The translations under genes and the position numbers were made by a program. From contig NZ_JBEPNO010000003.1 of NCBI RefSeq assembly GCF_040546275.1, positions 186,001-250,000 on the forward strand: a DNA stretch of 64,000 nt, given 5' to 3'. The stretch is from Nakamurella sp040546275. Lineage in GTDB: Bacteria; Actinomycetota; Actinomycetes; Mycobacteriales; Nakamurellaceae. Shown piece by piece: positions 16,710-25,021 of this stretch (positions are counted from its first letter, which is position 1; every line of letters starts with the position of its first letter). The notes under the pieces were generated by a model. That model was not told where the DNA came from. It worked only from the letters and a program-made list of their open reading frames with translations, and ran no database searches.

Positions 16710-17246
16710 TCAGAGTGGCAGCAGGCGGACCGAGGCGAGGATGGCGTCGAAGATCGGGAGATCGCGAGCCTCGTGGGTGCGCGCGGTGGCGGCGTCGGCG
16801 ACCAGCATGCGGGAACTGCTCGCCCACAGGTAGGCCTGCAGCTGACTGACCGGTGCACCGCCCTCGTCACGGCGGTAGTGCAGCGCGGTCACATCAACGA
16901 AGCTGGACAGCACGAACCGATCGACCGACAACCGCTCGAAACTCATTGCTGTGGCGGCGATCCGCTCGACGGCAGCCTCGCGGAACCCGGTGAACCACTG
17001 CTCGCCGTCGGCCTCGGGCTCCCCCTGCAGCAGGGTGAATGTGGGGCGGCGCCCGTCCTCTGGCGGGCCGAACAATCGGATGCGGCTCTCGTCACCGTCG
17101 ATGTTCCAACCGTCCGGCACCAACAGCGAGATGCCAAGGTCCAACCGGGCCATGCTGTTCATCCCCGCCGGGCGGCTACCCGAACCCACCTGGCCACCAC
17201 TGAGTGCGCCCGAGCCCGGCGACCCGGCACTCACAGGAACCGACAT
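16710..17246 (-). CDS. Small protein, possibly DcrB/PsbP-like fold, downstream of eCIS cargo gene
   Basis: A 178-residue protein without signal peptide or membrane helix. After a Gly/Ser-rich lead (1-30) comes LGISLLVPDGWNIDGDESRI, then alternating strands and helices ending LPIFDAILASVRLLPL. This opening is reminiscent of DUF1795/DcrB/PsbP-type folds; that is my inference. I chose the ATG at 17246, which overlaps the preceding gene by 16 bases. It is the last gene of the minus-strand block that contains the ATPase and the DUF4157 protein, so a chaperone or immunity role is possible. Confidence 0.65.
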   Translation of the reverse strand: MSVPVSAGSPGSGALSGGQVGSGSRPAGMNSMARLDLGISLLVPDGWNIDGDESRIRLFGPPEDGRRPTFTLLQGEPEADGEQWFTGFREAAVERIAATAMSFERLSVDRFVLSSFVDVTALHYRRDEGGAPVSQLQAYLWASSSRMLVADAATARTHEARDLPIFDAILASVRLLPL

Positions 17247-17716
17247 GACCCTACCGCCTCGTCGTAGATCGCAGTCCACCTGTCCCGCTCGACCCACGGC
17301 GCGAACCCGCTGATCGTGCGAATGGCCCCGTCGAAAGCGGCGGCGGTGAAGTGCACCAGCACGTCTGCGCTGCCCGGTCCGGTGATCGGGGTCGACCCCT
17401 TGACGCCGTAGGGCAGGTGCACGACCACGGTGGCCGTCGGGCAGTCGTCGATCCGGACGACGCGCTCCTCGATCAGGTCGCCGTCGGCATCCGCGAAGGC
17501 TTCCACCACGGTGCGGACGGCGGCCTCCCCGGCGTCGGCGTCGGTGGCTGCGAAGACCAGTACGACCAGCCGGGCGAGGACCTCCTCGTCCTCGTCGTCA
17601 CGCCATTCGTATTGCGCGCTGCGCTCGTCGGAGAATCCGTTCTCGAACCCGGGCGGCAGTTCCAGCGAGACACCGGTCGCCGGACTGTAGAAATGGATCA
17701 GGGTGGGAACGTCCAC
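17231..17716 (-). CDS. Small acidic protein, possibly DcrB/PsbP-like, downstream of DUF4157 gene
   Basis: A 161-residue acidic cytosolic protein. The N terminus (IHFYSPATGVSLELPPGFEN) resembles the start of DcrB/PsbP-like domains. It continues with a Glu/Asp-rich strand region and a helix (GEAAVRTVVEAFADADGD), and ends DRWTAIYDEAVGSCRFL. The start lies 99 bases after the DUF4157 gene on the same strand, and its end overlaps the next gene. Both small genes share the fold impression and may be paralogues. A role as adaptor, chaperone or immunity protein for the large protein upstream is inferred only from position. Confidence 0.65.
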   Translation of the reverse strand: MDVPTLIHFYSPATGVSLELPPGFENGFSDERSAQYEWRDDEDEEVLARLVVLVFAATDADAGEAAVRTVVEAFADADGDLIEERVVRIDDCPTATVVVHLPYGVKGSTPITGPGSADVLVHFTAAAFDGAIRTISGFAPWVERDRWTAIYDEAVGSCRFL

Positions 17717-17815
17717 GGGAGCGGCAGCACCTTTCTCAACAGCACCATGTTCTCAACAGCACCGAAAATCCGCCGGACGGCCGGACCCCGGACAGGACTG
17801 GAACGACAGGCACCA

Positions 17816-20800
17816 TCAGCTCGCGATCTTCAGCACCACGACCCTGCCGCCGGTCACCACGACTTCCTTGATCTTGTCATCGAAGGCAAGGGTGATCGCC
17901 TTGCTGATCAGTTCGTCGACCGGTGTCGCGGTGTCGGCCCCGGCGCCCCAGCCCTTGGCGGCCTTGTCGACGACGGCCTGCAGCGTGGTGAGCGTCGGCC
18001 GCTTCTTGTAGAAGGTCTTCGCGAGCGAGGCCAGCGGCGAGGCCAGCGCCTTGAGGACGACCTCGTCCTTCTTCGCCTCGCCGTCCTTGCCACGAAGAGC
18101 AAGCAGCGCCGACATGTCGGCCGAGGCGCCGTAGAGGGTCCCGGAGTCGTCCACCCGGTTGACCCGGTAGTAGCCGTCCGAGGCTTCCGAGATCGCCCGT
18201 TGCAGCTCGGCTTTCGCGTCGTCGAAGGTCATCTCGCTGCGGAACTTCGAGATGCCGGCAGTGACGATCTGCTGCACCTCGCCGATGGTCGGCACGCCGC
18301 GGGGGTTGGCCCTGATCCTGGTGAAGTAGGTGGTGAGCTTCTCGTGCAGCGCATTTCGCACGTTGTACCGCCGCTTGTTGCCGTCCTCCTCGCCGAAATC
18401 GGCGCCGACCCTTGCACTGTCGGACGTGACCTTGTCCTTCACGGTCTTGGTCTTCGTCTGCGAGACCACCATCACCACCTGCCCGCCGGTGATGGTGAGG
18501 TGATTGATGATGTCCCCGAACGCCTTCTTGGCTTCCTCGGCCAGCTTCGCGTCGGCCTCGGCCATCGCTGCCGGGTCGGTACCGACCTTCTTGTAGGCCG
18601 TCGTGACGATGGCCTGCACCTTGTCGGGCTTGACGCCGTTGTCGCCCTTCCGCGCCTTCTTGGCCGCGTACTCGACGAACTGCTCGGTTGCCGCGGCGTA
18701 GGCGGTCTGTCGCACGGCCGCCAGCTTGTCGTCGGCGTTGCCCTTCTTGATCGCGTTGGCGTCGGCGGCGTCGAGCACCGTGATGGTGCCACCGTCGACC
18801 GTCAACGATTTCGCCGCGCCGCCGAGTCCGTCCTTGATCGCCTGTGCGATCCTGGCGTCCATCTCCTTCTGGGCGGGCGCATCGAGGCCGGTATTGAGCT
18901 TCTTCACCTGGCCGGCCATCTTGGAGTTGATGACCTCACCCTTGATGCCGTTCTTGCCCGACTCTGCCTTCTTTGCAGCGTAAGCCGCGCAGAGGGCGGT
19001 GATCTCGGCCAGCGTCGCCTTGATCGGGCCCTCGACCTTGCCTGCCGCGGCCGCCTTGTCCTTGTCACCGATCGCCTTTGCGTCGAACCGGAACGACCCG
19101 GGTACCCCGGCCTTCATGGTGAACCCGGAGATCAGCCCGGCATACACATCCTCGACGATGGTTGCCATCTCGGTATCGGCCTCGTCCGGCGTCCTGGCCG
19201 CGCTGACCTTGCCGTAGTGCTTCCCGATGACCTTCTTCATCATCTCCGGATCCGGCATGTTCGCACCCGCCGTCCGGACTTTCCCGACCTCGGTGGACAG
19301 CGCCGTCCGGAACGCCGCCAGTGTGGTGTCCTGGGTGTTCTTCTTCCGGATGCCGGCGACCTCGGTGAACGCTGCGGGCGTGAAGGACTCGATCTTGCCG
19401 CCCTTGATGACAATCGATTTCAGCAACGGCCCGAAGGCCTCGACCGCGGCCTTCGTGATGCCCTGGTCGGTCTCGCCGTAGACGAGGTCCATGCCGACCT
19501 GTCCACGGCGGAAGTCGAGGATCTCCTGCACGCGCTCCTTCTTGATGCCGTTCTTGCCGTCACTCATCTTCTTGCCCGCGTACCCGCGGAAGTCCGCGAT
19601 GTAGGCCTCGTACCCACGTTTGACGAGCCCGATGGCCACGAGCTGGTCGACGACCGGTTGCCGGTCGATCTTGCCGGCGGAATCGCCGATCGAGACACTG
19701 CTCCGGTTGATGGCGTCGTTGACCTCGCCGTAGATCGCCCCACCCAGGGCGACGAAGTCCAGTTCGGCGGCGAGCTCGGCCCCGAAGCCGACCCCGAAAA
19801 CCGCCTTGGCGCCGAAGCTGATCGACAGCTTGCCGTTCTTGAAGACGAAGGTTCCCTCGGCCTTCCCGCCGATCCCCGCATCGACGGTGACCGTGCCGGT
19901 CGCGGCGAAGATGGTGCGGCCCTTGCTGGTCCACTCCAAGGAGCCGGACGCCTCGGCGGAGACCCCGGCGAACGCCTCGGCCTTGCCGCTGACCTCGATC
20001 CCGGTCAGGCTGATCGATACCTTGCCCTCGGCCGAGGCTTTCGCTCCCGCGAATGCCTCGCCCGCGAGGGCTGCGGTCACCTCCTGGTTGCCCAGCTTCG
20101 CCGTGACGGAGGCCTTGCCGGAGACCTCTGCGCCGGCCATCGCCTCGGCCTTGCCCTTGACGGTGAGCCCGTCCTTGGCGTTCATCGACACCGAACCCTC
20201 GGCGCTGGCCCTGACCCCGGCGAACCCGGCGGCCTCCACGGCGGCCATGATCTGCGCCGGCCCGATCCCGACGAAACCCGAAGCTGCGACCTTGAAGTCA
20301 ACACCGGCCTGGGCGAAGGCGGCGAAAGCCGCTTCCAGCTTGGGGATCTTGCCACTGCGGTCGATCGTGGCCGATCCACTCGCTCCGGCGGACGCCCCGA
20401 TGCCACCTTCGGCGGAGGCTTCTCCGCCGGCCTTGAGCGGGCCGCGCGAGATCTCCCCCACTGCCTCGGCCTTGCCGAAAACACCGGCCCTGGCGCAGGA
20501 TTCGAAGGCTACCGACAGCTCCTCCGGCGTCGCTGTCTTGATCAACGTGAGGTAGGCCTCGGCGCCGGCCATCCCGGACGCCTCGGCCTTGCCCTTCTTG
20601 GCCACCTTGCCGTTGAACGAGTCATGTTCGGCGGACGCCTCGCCCCAGGCGCCGGCGACGGCCTTGGACGTGCTCTTGTTGACGCCGTCCTCGGATTCCT
20701 TCTTGCTCCCGGCAAATGCGCCGGAGCCCTTTTCGAAAGTATTGCCCTTCTCTGCCACCGCGGTGTCACCCTCGCGGCGAACCACCGAACGACGGACTGC

Positions 20801-21577
20801 CGAACCACGCACTGCCGAACCACGCACTACCGAACCAGGCGCGGCCGAACGACGCAGAGCACTCTCGGCCGGTGGGCAGCGGCATTGTCCGTGCTGGTGG
20901 GTTTCACCACCGGAAGCCTTGCGGCGCAGCGCCGACATGGCTCCGTCGGCGGCGCGGTCGGCGGCGGCCTCGGCCGGATCCTGGGCCCGGCCGACCGTCA
21001 GGCCACCGCCGGACCCGGTGTCGGCACCGGTGCGCTGGGCGACCACATGGCCGAGCTCGTGGGCGATCAGGCGTTGCCCGTCCGGAGCGTCGGGCTTGAA
21101 TTTCCCGGGGGCGAAGTAGAGATCGTTGCCATGGGTGAAAGCGTGGGAGGCGAGCGCGCCGGCGATGTTCCCGGCCTCGGCGTCCTGGTGCACCCGCACC
21201 GAGGAGAAGTCCTGCTCGAAATGTTCGCCCAGACTGCCGGACAGGGTGGTGGGCAGCTGCTGGCCGCCGCCCGCGCGGCGACGCAGCGCGTCGGCGATGC
21301 CAGGATCGACGTCACTGCCGCCCAACGGATCGGCGGTAGCAGAACGGCTAAGCCGCAGGGTCTCCGGAGCAGAAGGGCCAGGCCTTGGCGTCTCTGGCAC
21401 GGAACGGCTGCGCCGCAGGGGATTCGGCTCCCGCAGCGCACCACTGACCGGGCGGACCGCCGGCGATGCCAACGGCGCCGACGGTTCGACCGCCGGCAAC
21501 ATCGACTGATCGGAGGCAACGGCTTCGGCGAAGACATCCTGGCGCCGTGCAGCTTTTCTGGTCCGGTCCGACAGCAT
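17816..21577 (-). CDS. Large DUF4157 (eCIS core domain) protein, candidate cargo
   Basis: A protein of about 1253 residues. Residues 1-110 are disordered with LRRSRS-type motifs. The DUF4157 domain (about 105-200) holds the zinc-protease-like HExxH in IAHELGHVVAQRTG, a domain known to mark proteins tied to extracellular contractile injection systems, often cargo. A second disordered stretch (about 235-300) is rich in VRGS/VRRS. A long Ala/Gly/Lys/Glu region (about 330-640) repeats elements like SAEGSVSM and GKAEAFAG. The C-terminal half repeats a module of about 100 residues (YAAKK..GKNGIK...helix...VDGGTITVL) four or five times. Start: ATG at 21577 or 21595; neither has a strong ribosome site. 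Confidence 0.85.
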   Translation of the reverse strand: MLSDRTRKAARRQDVFAEAVASDQSMLPAVEPSAPLASPAVRPVSGALREPNPLRRSRSVPETPRPGPSAPETLRLSRSATADPLGGSDVDPGIADALRRRAGGGQQLPTTLSGSLGEHFEQDFSSVRVHQDAEAGNIAGALASHAFTHGNDLYFAPGKFKPDAPDGQRLIAHELGHVVAQRTGADTGSGGGLTVGRAQDPAEAAADRAADGAMSALRRKASGGETHQHGQCRCPPAESALRRSAAPGSVVRGSAVRGSAVRRSVVRREGDTAVAEKGNTFEKGSGAFAGSKKESEDGVNKSTSKAVAGAWGEASAEHDSFNGKVAKKGKAEASGMAGAEAYLTLIKTATPEELSVAFESCARAGVFGKAEAVGEISRGPLKAGGEASAEGGIGASAGASGSATIDRSGKIPKLEAAFAAFAQAGVDFKVAASGFVGIGPAQIMAAVEAAGFAGVRASAEGSVSMNAKDGLTVKGKAEAMAGAEVSGKASVTAKLGNQEVTAALAGEAFAGAKASAEGKVSISLTGIEVSGKAEAFAGVSAEASGSLEWTSKGRTIFAATGTVTVDAGIGGKAEGTFVFKNGKLSISFGAKAVFGVGFGAELAAELDFVALGGAIYGEVNDAINRSSVSIGDSAGKIDRQPVVDQLVAIGLVKRGYEAYIADFRGYAGKKMSDGKNGIKKERVQEILDFRRGQVGMDLVYGETDQGITKAAVEAFGPLLKSIVIKGGKIESFTPAAFTEVAGIRKKNTQDTTLAAFRTALSTEVGKVRTAGANMPDPEMMKKVIGKHYGKVSAARTPDEADTEMATIVEDVYAGLISGFTMKAGVPGSFRFDAKAIGDKDKAAAAGKVEGPIKATLAEITALCAAYAAKKAESGKNGIKGEVINSKMAGQVKKLNTGLDAPAQKEMDARIAQAIKDGLGGAAKSLTVDGGTITVLDAADANAIKKGNADDKLAAVRQTAYAAATEQFVEYAAKKARKGDNGVKPDKVQAIVTTAYKKVGTDPAAMAEADAKLAEEAKKAFGDIINHLTITGGQVVMVVSQTKTKTVKDKVTSDSARVGADFGEEDGNKRRYNVRNALHEKLTTYFTRIRANPRGVPTIGEVQQIVTAGISKFRSEMTFDDAKAELQRAISEASDGYYRVNRVDDSGTLYGASADMSALLALRGKDGEAKKDEVVLKALASPLASLAKTFYKKRPTLTTLQAVVDKAAKGWGAGADTATPVDELISKAITLAFDDKIKEVVVTGGRVVVLKIAS
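20786..20860. repeat. 15-bp in-frame tandem repeat
   Basis: Five copies of a 15-base unit (CGAACCACGCACTGC and variants) lie within the DUF4157 gene. On the coding strand they give the pentapeptide series SVVRG, SAVRG, SAVRR. Confidence 0.85.
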
Positions 21578-21685
21578 GGTCAAGACGCACCGCACCCATT
21601 CCCCGAGCCAAGCCGGTCATCTGATTGGAGGGCCTGATCGTATCCCCGGGCCTGATCACATCGCGTCGACCAGTGGGGGGACACA

Positions 21686-21707
21686 TTGACCCGCATGGGT
21701 GAGTCAA
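21686..21707. promoter_or_regulatory. Imperfect dyad TTGAC...GTCAA upstream of DUF4157 gene
   Basis: A 22-base dyad with outer arms TTGAC/GTCAA and further partial symmetry lies between the ATPase stop and the DUF4157 start. It could be an operator or part of an internal promoter (TTGACT reads as a -35-like hexamer on the minus strand). Confidence 0.3.
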
Positions 21708-21754
21708 ATCCGTACTGTCTGCAACCAATCGGACAAAAGGCAAAGTCTGCGGGG

Positions 21755-23794
21755 TCAGAGCAAGCCGACAGGTGCCCGTCTGCCGAGCTTGGCAAACTCT
21801 CTCAGGGCAGCGGCGCGCAGATGCCGCGCTCCGACCCCCGTCCCGTCGATGGCCGCGTCATAGGCGGCGGCCAGCACGATGTTGCGCAGGTCGCCGCCGG
21901 CCAGTTCGATCGTCGCCGCCAGATGATCGAGATCGATCGGATCAGCGGCGTCCAATTCGCCGACCCGACCGAGCAGCTGCTCCAGCAGCAACTTTCGGGT
22001 GGGCTGATCGGGATCGGGAAAATGGATGATGAAATGCATGCGGCGGGCAAAGGCAGCATCCAGGTTCCCCCGCAGATTCGTTGCGAGCACGGTGATCCCG
22101 TTGAAGTGCTCCATCCGCTGCAGCAGGTAGGAGACCTCCTGGTTCGCGTACCGGTCCTTGGCATCCTTGACCTCGCTGCGACTGCCGAAGAGCGCATCGG
22201 CCTCGTCGAAGAACAGCACCACATTCAGGTTCTCCGCCTCGGCGAAGATCTTCTCCAGGTTCTTCTCGGTCTCGCCGATGTATTTGTCGATCACCCCCGA
22301 CAGGTCGACCTGCATCAGATCCAGCCCCGCGGTATCGGCGATGACGTGGGCGGCCAGGGTCTTGCCGGTGCCCGGTCCACCGGTGAAGAGCGCGGCGATC
22401 CCGCTGCCCTTGCCGCCGGTGCCGTGCACCTGCCCGCGGGAGATCACGCTGTCCCGGAGCCGCACCCAGTCGCCCAGCCGGCGTAACGACGCATGGGTTT
22501 CCGCCGGCAGCTGGAGGTCCGCGAAACTCGTTCTGGTGGCCGCGAAACCGGGCCGGATCCGCCCCGCCCCGCCCAGCAGCCGGACGGTTTCGGCGACCAG
22601 TTGACCGTCGGGAGAACGGCGCATCAGGGCAGCCTGGGCCGCGACGTGACGGCCGGCCGCCCCGATCTGCTCCGGCGTGAGTCGATACGGCGCGAGCACA
22701 TCACCCGACACCTGCTCGGCCGTGAAGTGCCTGCGCCACAGCGTAATCCGCTCCTCCGGAGCCAGCGGCGCCGCCCTGATCACCACCGGCAGTTCGGGTC
22801 GGAACGCCGGATTCCACCGGCAGCGCCCGATCAGCACCACTGGCACCGGCGAACGTGAGAGCAGCGAGATCACCTCGATCGCGTGGTCGTCACCGACCAG
22901 CACCTCCGCACTGCGCAGCACGAGCGCACTGGCCAGCAGGCCCGCCCGCCGGACGACGTGCAGCGCCGCGTCGAGCAGGGTGACCCCACTCGGCCGGAGC
23001 GCGAGGTCGAAGACGGCGCAGGCGATGTCCGCCTGCTCGAACGCCGACACGGCGGTGGCCAGGCCGGCCGCCCCCGCCGGATCCTCGACCCAGCAGAGCG
23101 AGGTGCCGGCCCGCAGCGCCTGGGCCAGCTGACAGGCGGATTCACTGGGCGGCAGGTGGTCGATGTCGGCGGAACCGATCTCCATCGCCTGGGAGATCGG
23201 CTCGGGCACGGGGTGTCCGACCAGCGTGCCGACGACGTCCTCGCCGACGGTCACCGCCCGGGCGAGATTCAGCGGACCCGGTGCCACCTGGAGCAGCCCC
23301 CACCGGAGCAATGGCGCCGTCCGACCCAGCAGGGCGCGCCCGGCTCCGGAGAGCAACGGAATCCCGGCCAGCTCCAGCAGCAGCGCGACCGACGCCGGTT
23401 GCGGCCCGGAACCGCCGAGCAACTGCCCGTAGGCCAGGGCGAAGTTCGGATCGAGGTCCGGCGCGGCGGCGGCCAGCAGCAGATCGGCTTCGGCGGGGGT
23501 GAGCCGGAAGACTGCGGCGATCCGCTCCAAGGCATCGGGCCCGGCCGTCCCTGCCTCGACGGCCGGATCGCCGTCCGGCGCTGCGTCGCCTCCCACCGGC
23601 GCTGCGTCGCCTCCCACCGGCGCTAAGTGGTCTTGGTCTTCGACGAAAGACTCGTCATCCAGGTCCGGATGGTCCCGGCGGAGCACGGCGACGACCGCCG
23701 TCCAGCCGGCGGACTGCGCCCCGCCGCGGCGCTGCACAGCCTGCTCGACGGCGGCGCGGACGTCGCCCAGTTGCCGGCCGATCATGCTGACCAC
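21755..23794 (-). CDS. AAA+ ATPase of the contractile injection system (Afp15/Pvc15-like)
   Basis: A 679-residue cytosolic ATPase. The N-terminal 430 residues are a family-specific region with a degenerate ATPase-like fold. The C-terminal AAA+ module (about 430-660) has Walker A GGPGTGKT near residue 468, Walker B NVVLFFDEADALFG near 525, a sensor-1 region (ITVLATNLRGNLDAAF) and arginine-finger candidates in FARRMHF. Every eCIS locus carries such an ATPase, thought to act in particle assembly. I chose the GTG at 23794 because GAGGAGGAA lies just upstream at ideal spacing; an ATG at 23785 is the alternative. Confidence 0.93.
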   Translation of the reverse strand: MVSMIGRQLGDVRAAVEQAVQRRGGAQSAGWTAVVAVLRRDHPDLDDESFVEDQDHLAPVGGDAAPVGGDAAPDGDPAVEAGTAGPDALERIAAVFRLTPAEADLLLAAAAPDLDPNFALAYGQLLGGSGPQPASVALLLELAGIPLLSGAGRALLGRTAPLLRWGLLQVAPGPLNLARAVTVGEDVVGTLVGHPVPEPISQAMEIGSADIDHLPPSESACQLAQALRAGTSLCWVEDPAGAAGLATAVSAFEQADIACAVFDLALRPSGVTLLDAALHVVRRAGLLASALVLRSAEVLVGDDHAIEVISLLSRSPVPVVLIGRCRWNPAFRPELPVVIRAAPLAPEERITLWRRHFTAEQVSGDVLAPYRLTPEQIGAAGRHVAAQAALMRRSPDGQLVAETVRLLGGAGRIRPGFAATRTSFADLQLPAETHASLRRLGDWVRLRDSVISRGQVHGTGGKGSGIAALFTGGPGTGKTLAAHVIADTAGLDLMQVDLSGVIDKYIGETEKNLEKIFAEAENLNVVLFFDEADALFGSRSEVKDAKDRYANQEVSYLLQRMEHFNGITVLATNLRGNLDAAFARRMHFIIHFPDPDQPTRKLLLEQLLGRVGELDAADPIDLDHLAATIELAGGDLRNIVLAAAYDAAIDGTGVGARHLRAAALREFAKLGRRAPVGLL

Positions 23795-24184
23795 CGTGTT
23801 CCTCCTCGCACCATCTGCTACCACTGCCTGCCACCAATGCCCGCTGTCCGCGACGACTGTCCCGCTGTCCTTCGACTGCCTGCTGCCCGCGACGACTGTT
23901 CGACCCGCCCGGCGCGTAGCGTTGCACAGCCGGTCGGCGGTTCACCGGCACAGCTCGGATCAGGACCCTGGTCGTCCTGAGAACCCGTCGTATCCGGACC
24001 TTTACCTTCCGTGAGAATTTCCACTCTTTAGTGGCGCATGTCCGATTCACTCCGATCGCTGAGTCGAATCGCGCCCCCCTTTCATCTGTTCGCCCTGTAG
24101 CAATGTCCCCGGAGCCACTCATTCGGTCCCGCAGAGATTTTCTGTGCACCAGTTGCTCACTCTCCGCAGCAATCTGCACGACGT

Positions 24185-24201
24185 GCACTCTCGGAGAGTG
24201 C
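24185..24201. promoter_or_regulatory. Perfect 17-bp palindrome, operator candidate
   Basis: GCACTCTCGGAGAGTGC has two 8-base arms around one central base. It is located between the divergent eCIS blocks. The size and perfect symmetry suit a homodimeric repressor or activator. Confidence 0.5.
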
Positions 24202-24305
24202 TTCCTCCCCGCTGGACGGAAACGGTCGGACCCGGCAATCTGGACGAGCCGACGGGTCCTGTGTGACGCGTGGGTCGTGTGTCAAGACCGACGACCGAGC
24301 CCGAT

Positions 24306-24331
24306 GACCGATGACGTTGACCGATGACGTT
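24306..24331. repeat. Two tandem copies of GACCGATGACGTT
   Basis: The 13-base unit occurs at 24306-24318 and 24319-24331, about 90 bases before the DUF4255 start. It may be a pair of activator sites; this is inferred from position. Confidence 0.5.
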
Positions 24332-24420
24332 GAGTGCTGATCTGTCCTGCGCGAGCAGGTAATCCTTTGTCCCCACCACTCCTTGCGCCCTCGGCGGGTG
24401 CCCCTGGAGCACGCTGAAAA

Positions 24421-25017
24421 ATGATCATCCCGACGATCGACACCGGTCTTGAAGCGCTCGTGCGGCAAGCGCTTCCGTTGCCGACCGCACTGGGTGACGT
24501 GTCGTTCGATTCTCCTTCTGGGACGTGGTCCGCCCAGTTGAACCGAATTACCGTCAACATGTTCCTGTTCGGCATCGGCCGGTCGCCGCAACCGCCACGT
24601 CCGGCGGTGGAGCAGGAGGTCAACGGCCGCCGGCAGCGCCGCGGCCCCATCCCGATGCTGCAGTTGCACTACCTGGTCTCCGCCTGGGCCGGTTCGGTGC
24701 GCGACGAGCACCAACTGATCGGCGACGTGATGACCACGTTCCTGCTCACCCAGGTGCTTCCTCCGGAGCATCTGCCCGCCGACATGACCGCCGGCATCCA
24801 GATCGCCGTCGCACCGCACGACAACAACCGGGCCAAGGACGTCTGGTCGACGGTCGGCGGCACCATCAAGCCTTCCTTCGAGCTGGTGGTCACCACGGCC
24901 AGCGATGCGTTGCCGTTCGTGGATACGGCAACGAGCGTCGCACGGGTCGAACGCCTGCTGGCCCCCTACGCAGCACCCGCACGGGCCGCGAGCATGTCTC
25001 CCTTCGGGAGGAGCTGA
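24421..25017 (+). CDS. DUF4255 protein (Pvc16/Afp16-like)
   Basis: A 198-residue cytosolic protein of the DUF4255 family, known from Pvc16/Afp16-type proteins that cap or terminate the tail tube and sheath. Recognisable segments are an N-terminal helix with LEALVRQALP, VNMFLFGIGRSP, LQLHYLVSAWAG, HQLIGDVMTTFL and IKPSFELVVTT. GGAG lies about 11 bases before the ATG. It is the first gene of the plus-strand block, 4 bases before the first membrane-anchored protein. Confidence 0.9.
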   Translation: MIIPTIDTGLEALVRQALPLPTALGDVSFDSPSGTWSAQLNRITVNMFLFGIGRSPQPPRPAVEQEVNGRRQRRGPIPMLQLHYLVSAWAGSVRDEHQLIGDVMTTFLLTQVLPPEHLPADMTAGIQIAVAPHDNNRAKDVWSTVGGTIKPSFELVVTTASDALPFVDTATSVARVERLLAPYAAPARAASMSPFGRS

Positions 25018-25021
25018 CCGC

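Larger units (their letters stand above)
23795..24420. other. 626-bp divergent promoter region, no gene
   Basis: This gap separates the minus-strand ATPase block from the plus-strand DUF4255/giant-protein block, so it must hold two outward promoters. I found no coding frame with family features. It contains a perfect 17-base palindrome (24185-24201) and a tandem pair of 13-base repeats (24306-24331), and is less GC-rich than its flanks around 24005-24080. No confident -10/-35 pair was identified. Confidence 0.6.

Noticed and set aside
17351..21637. A plus-strand open frame of over 1400 codons opposite the DUF4157 gene
   Set aside because: It is antisense to a gene with recognisable domains. 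Its translation is rich in Arg, Gly, Asp and His without any domain, which is typical of the complementary frame of high-GC coding DNA.
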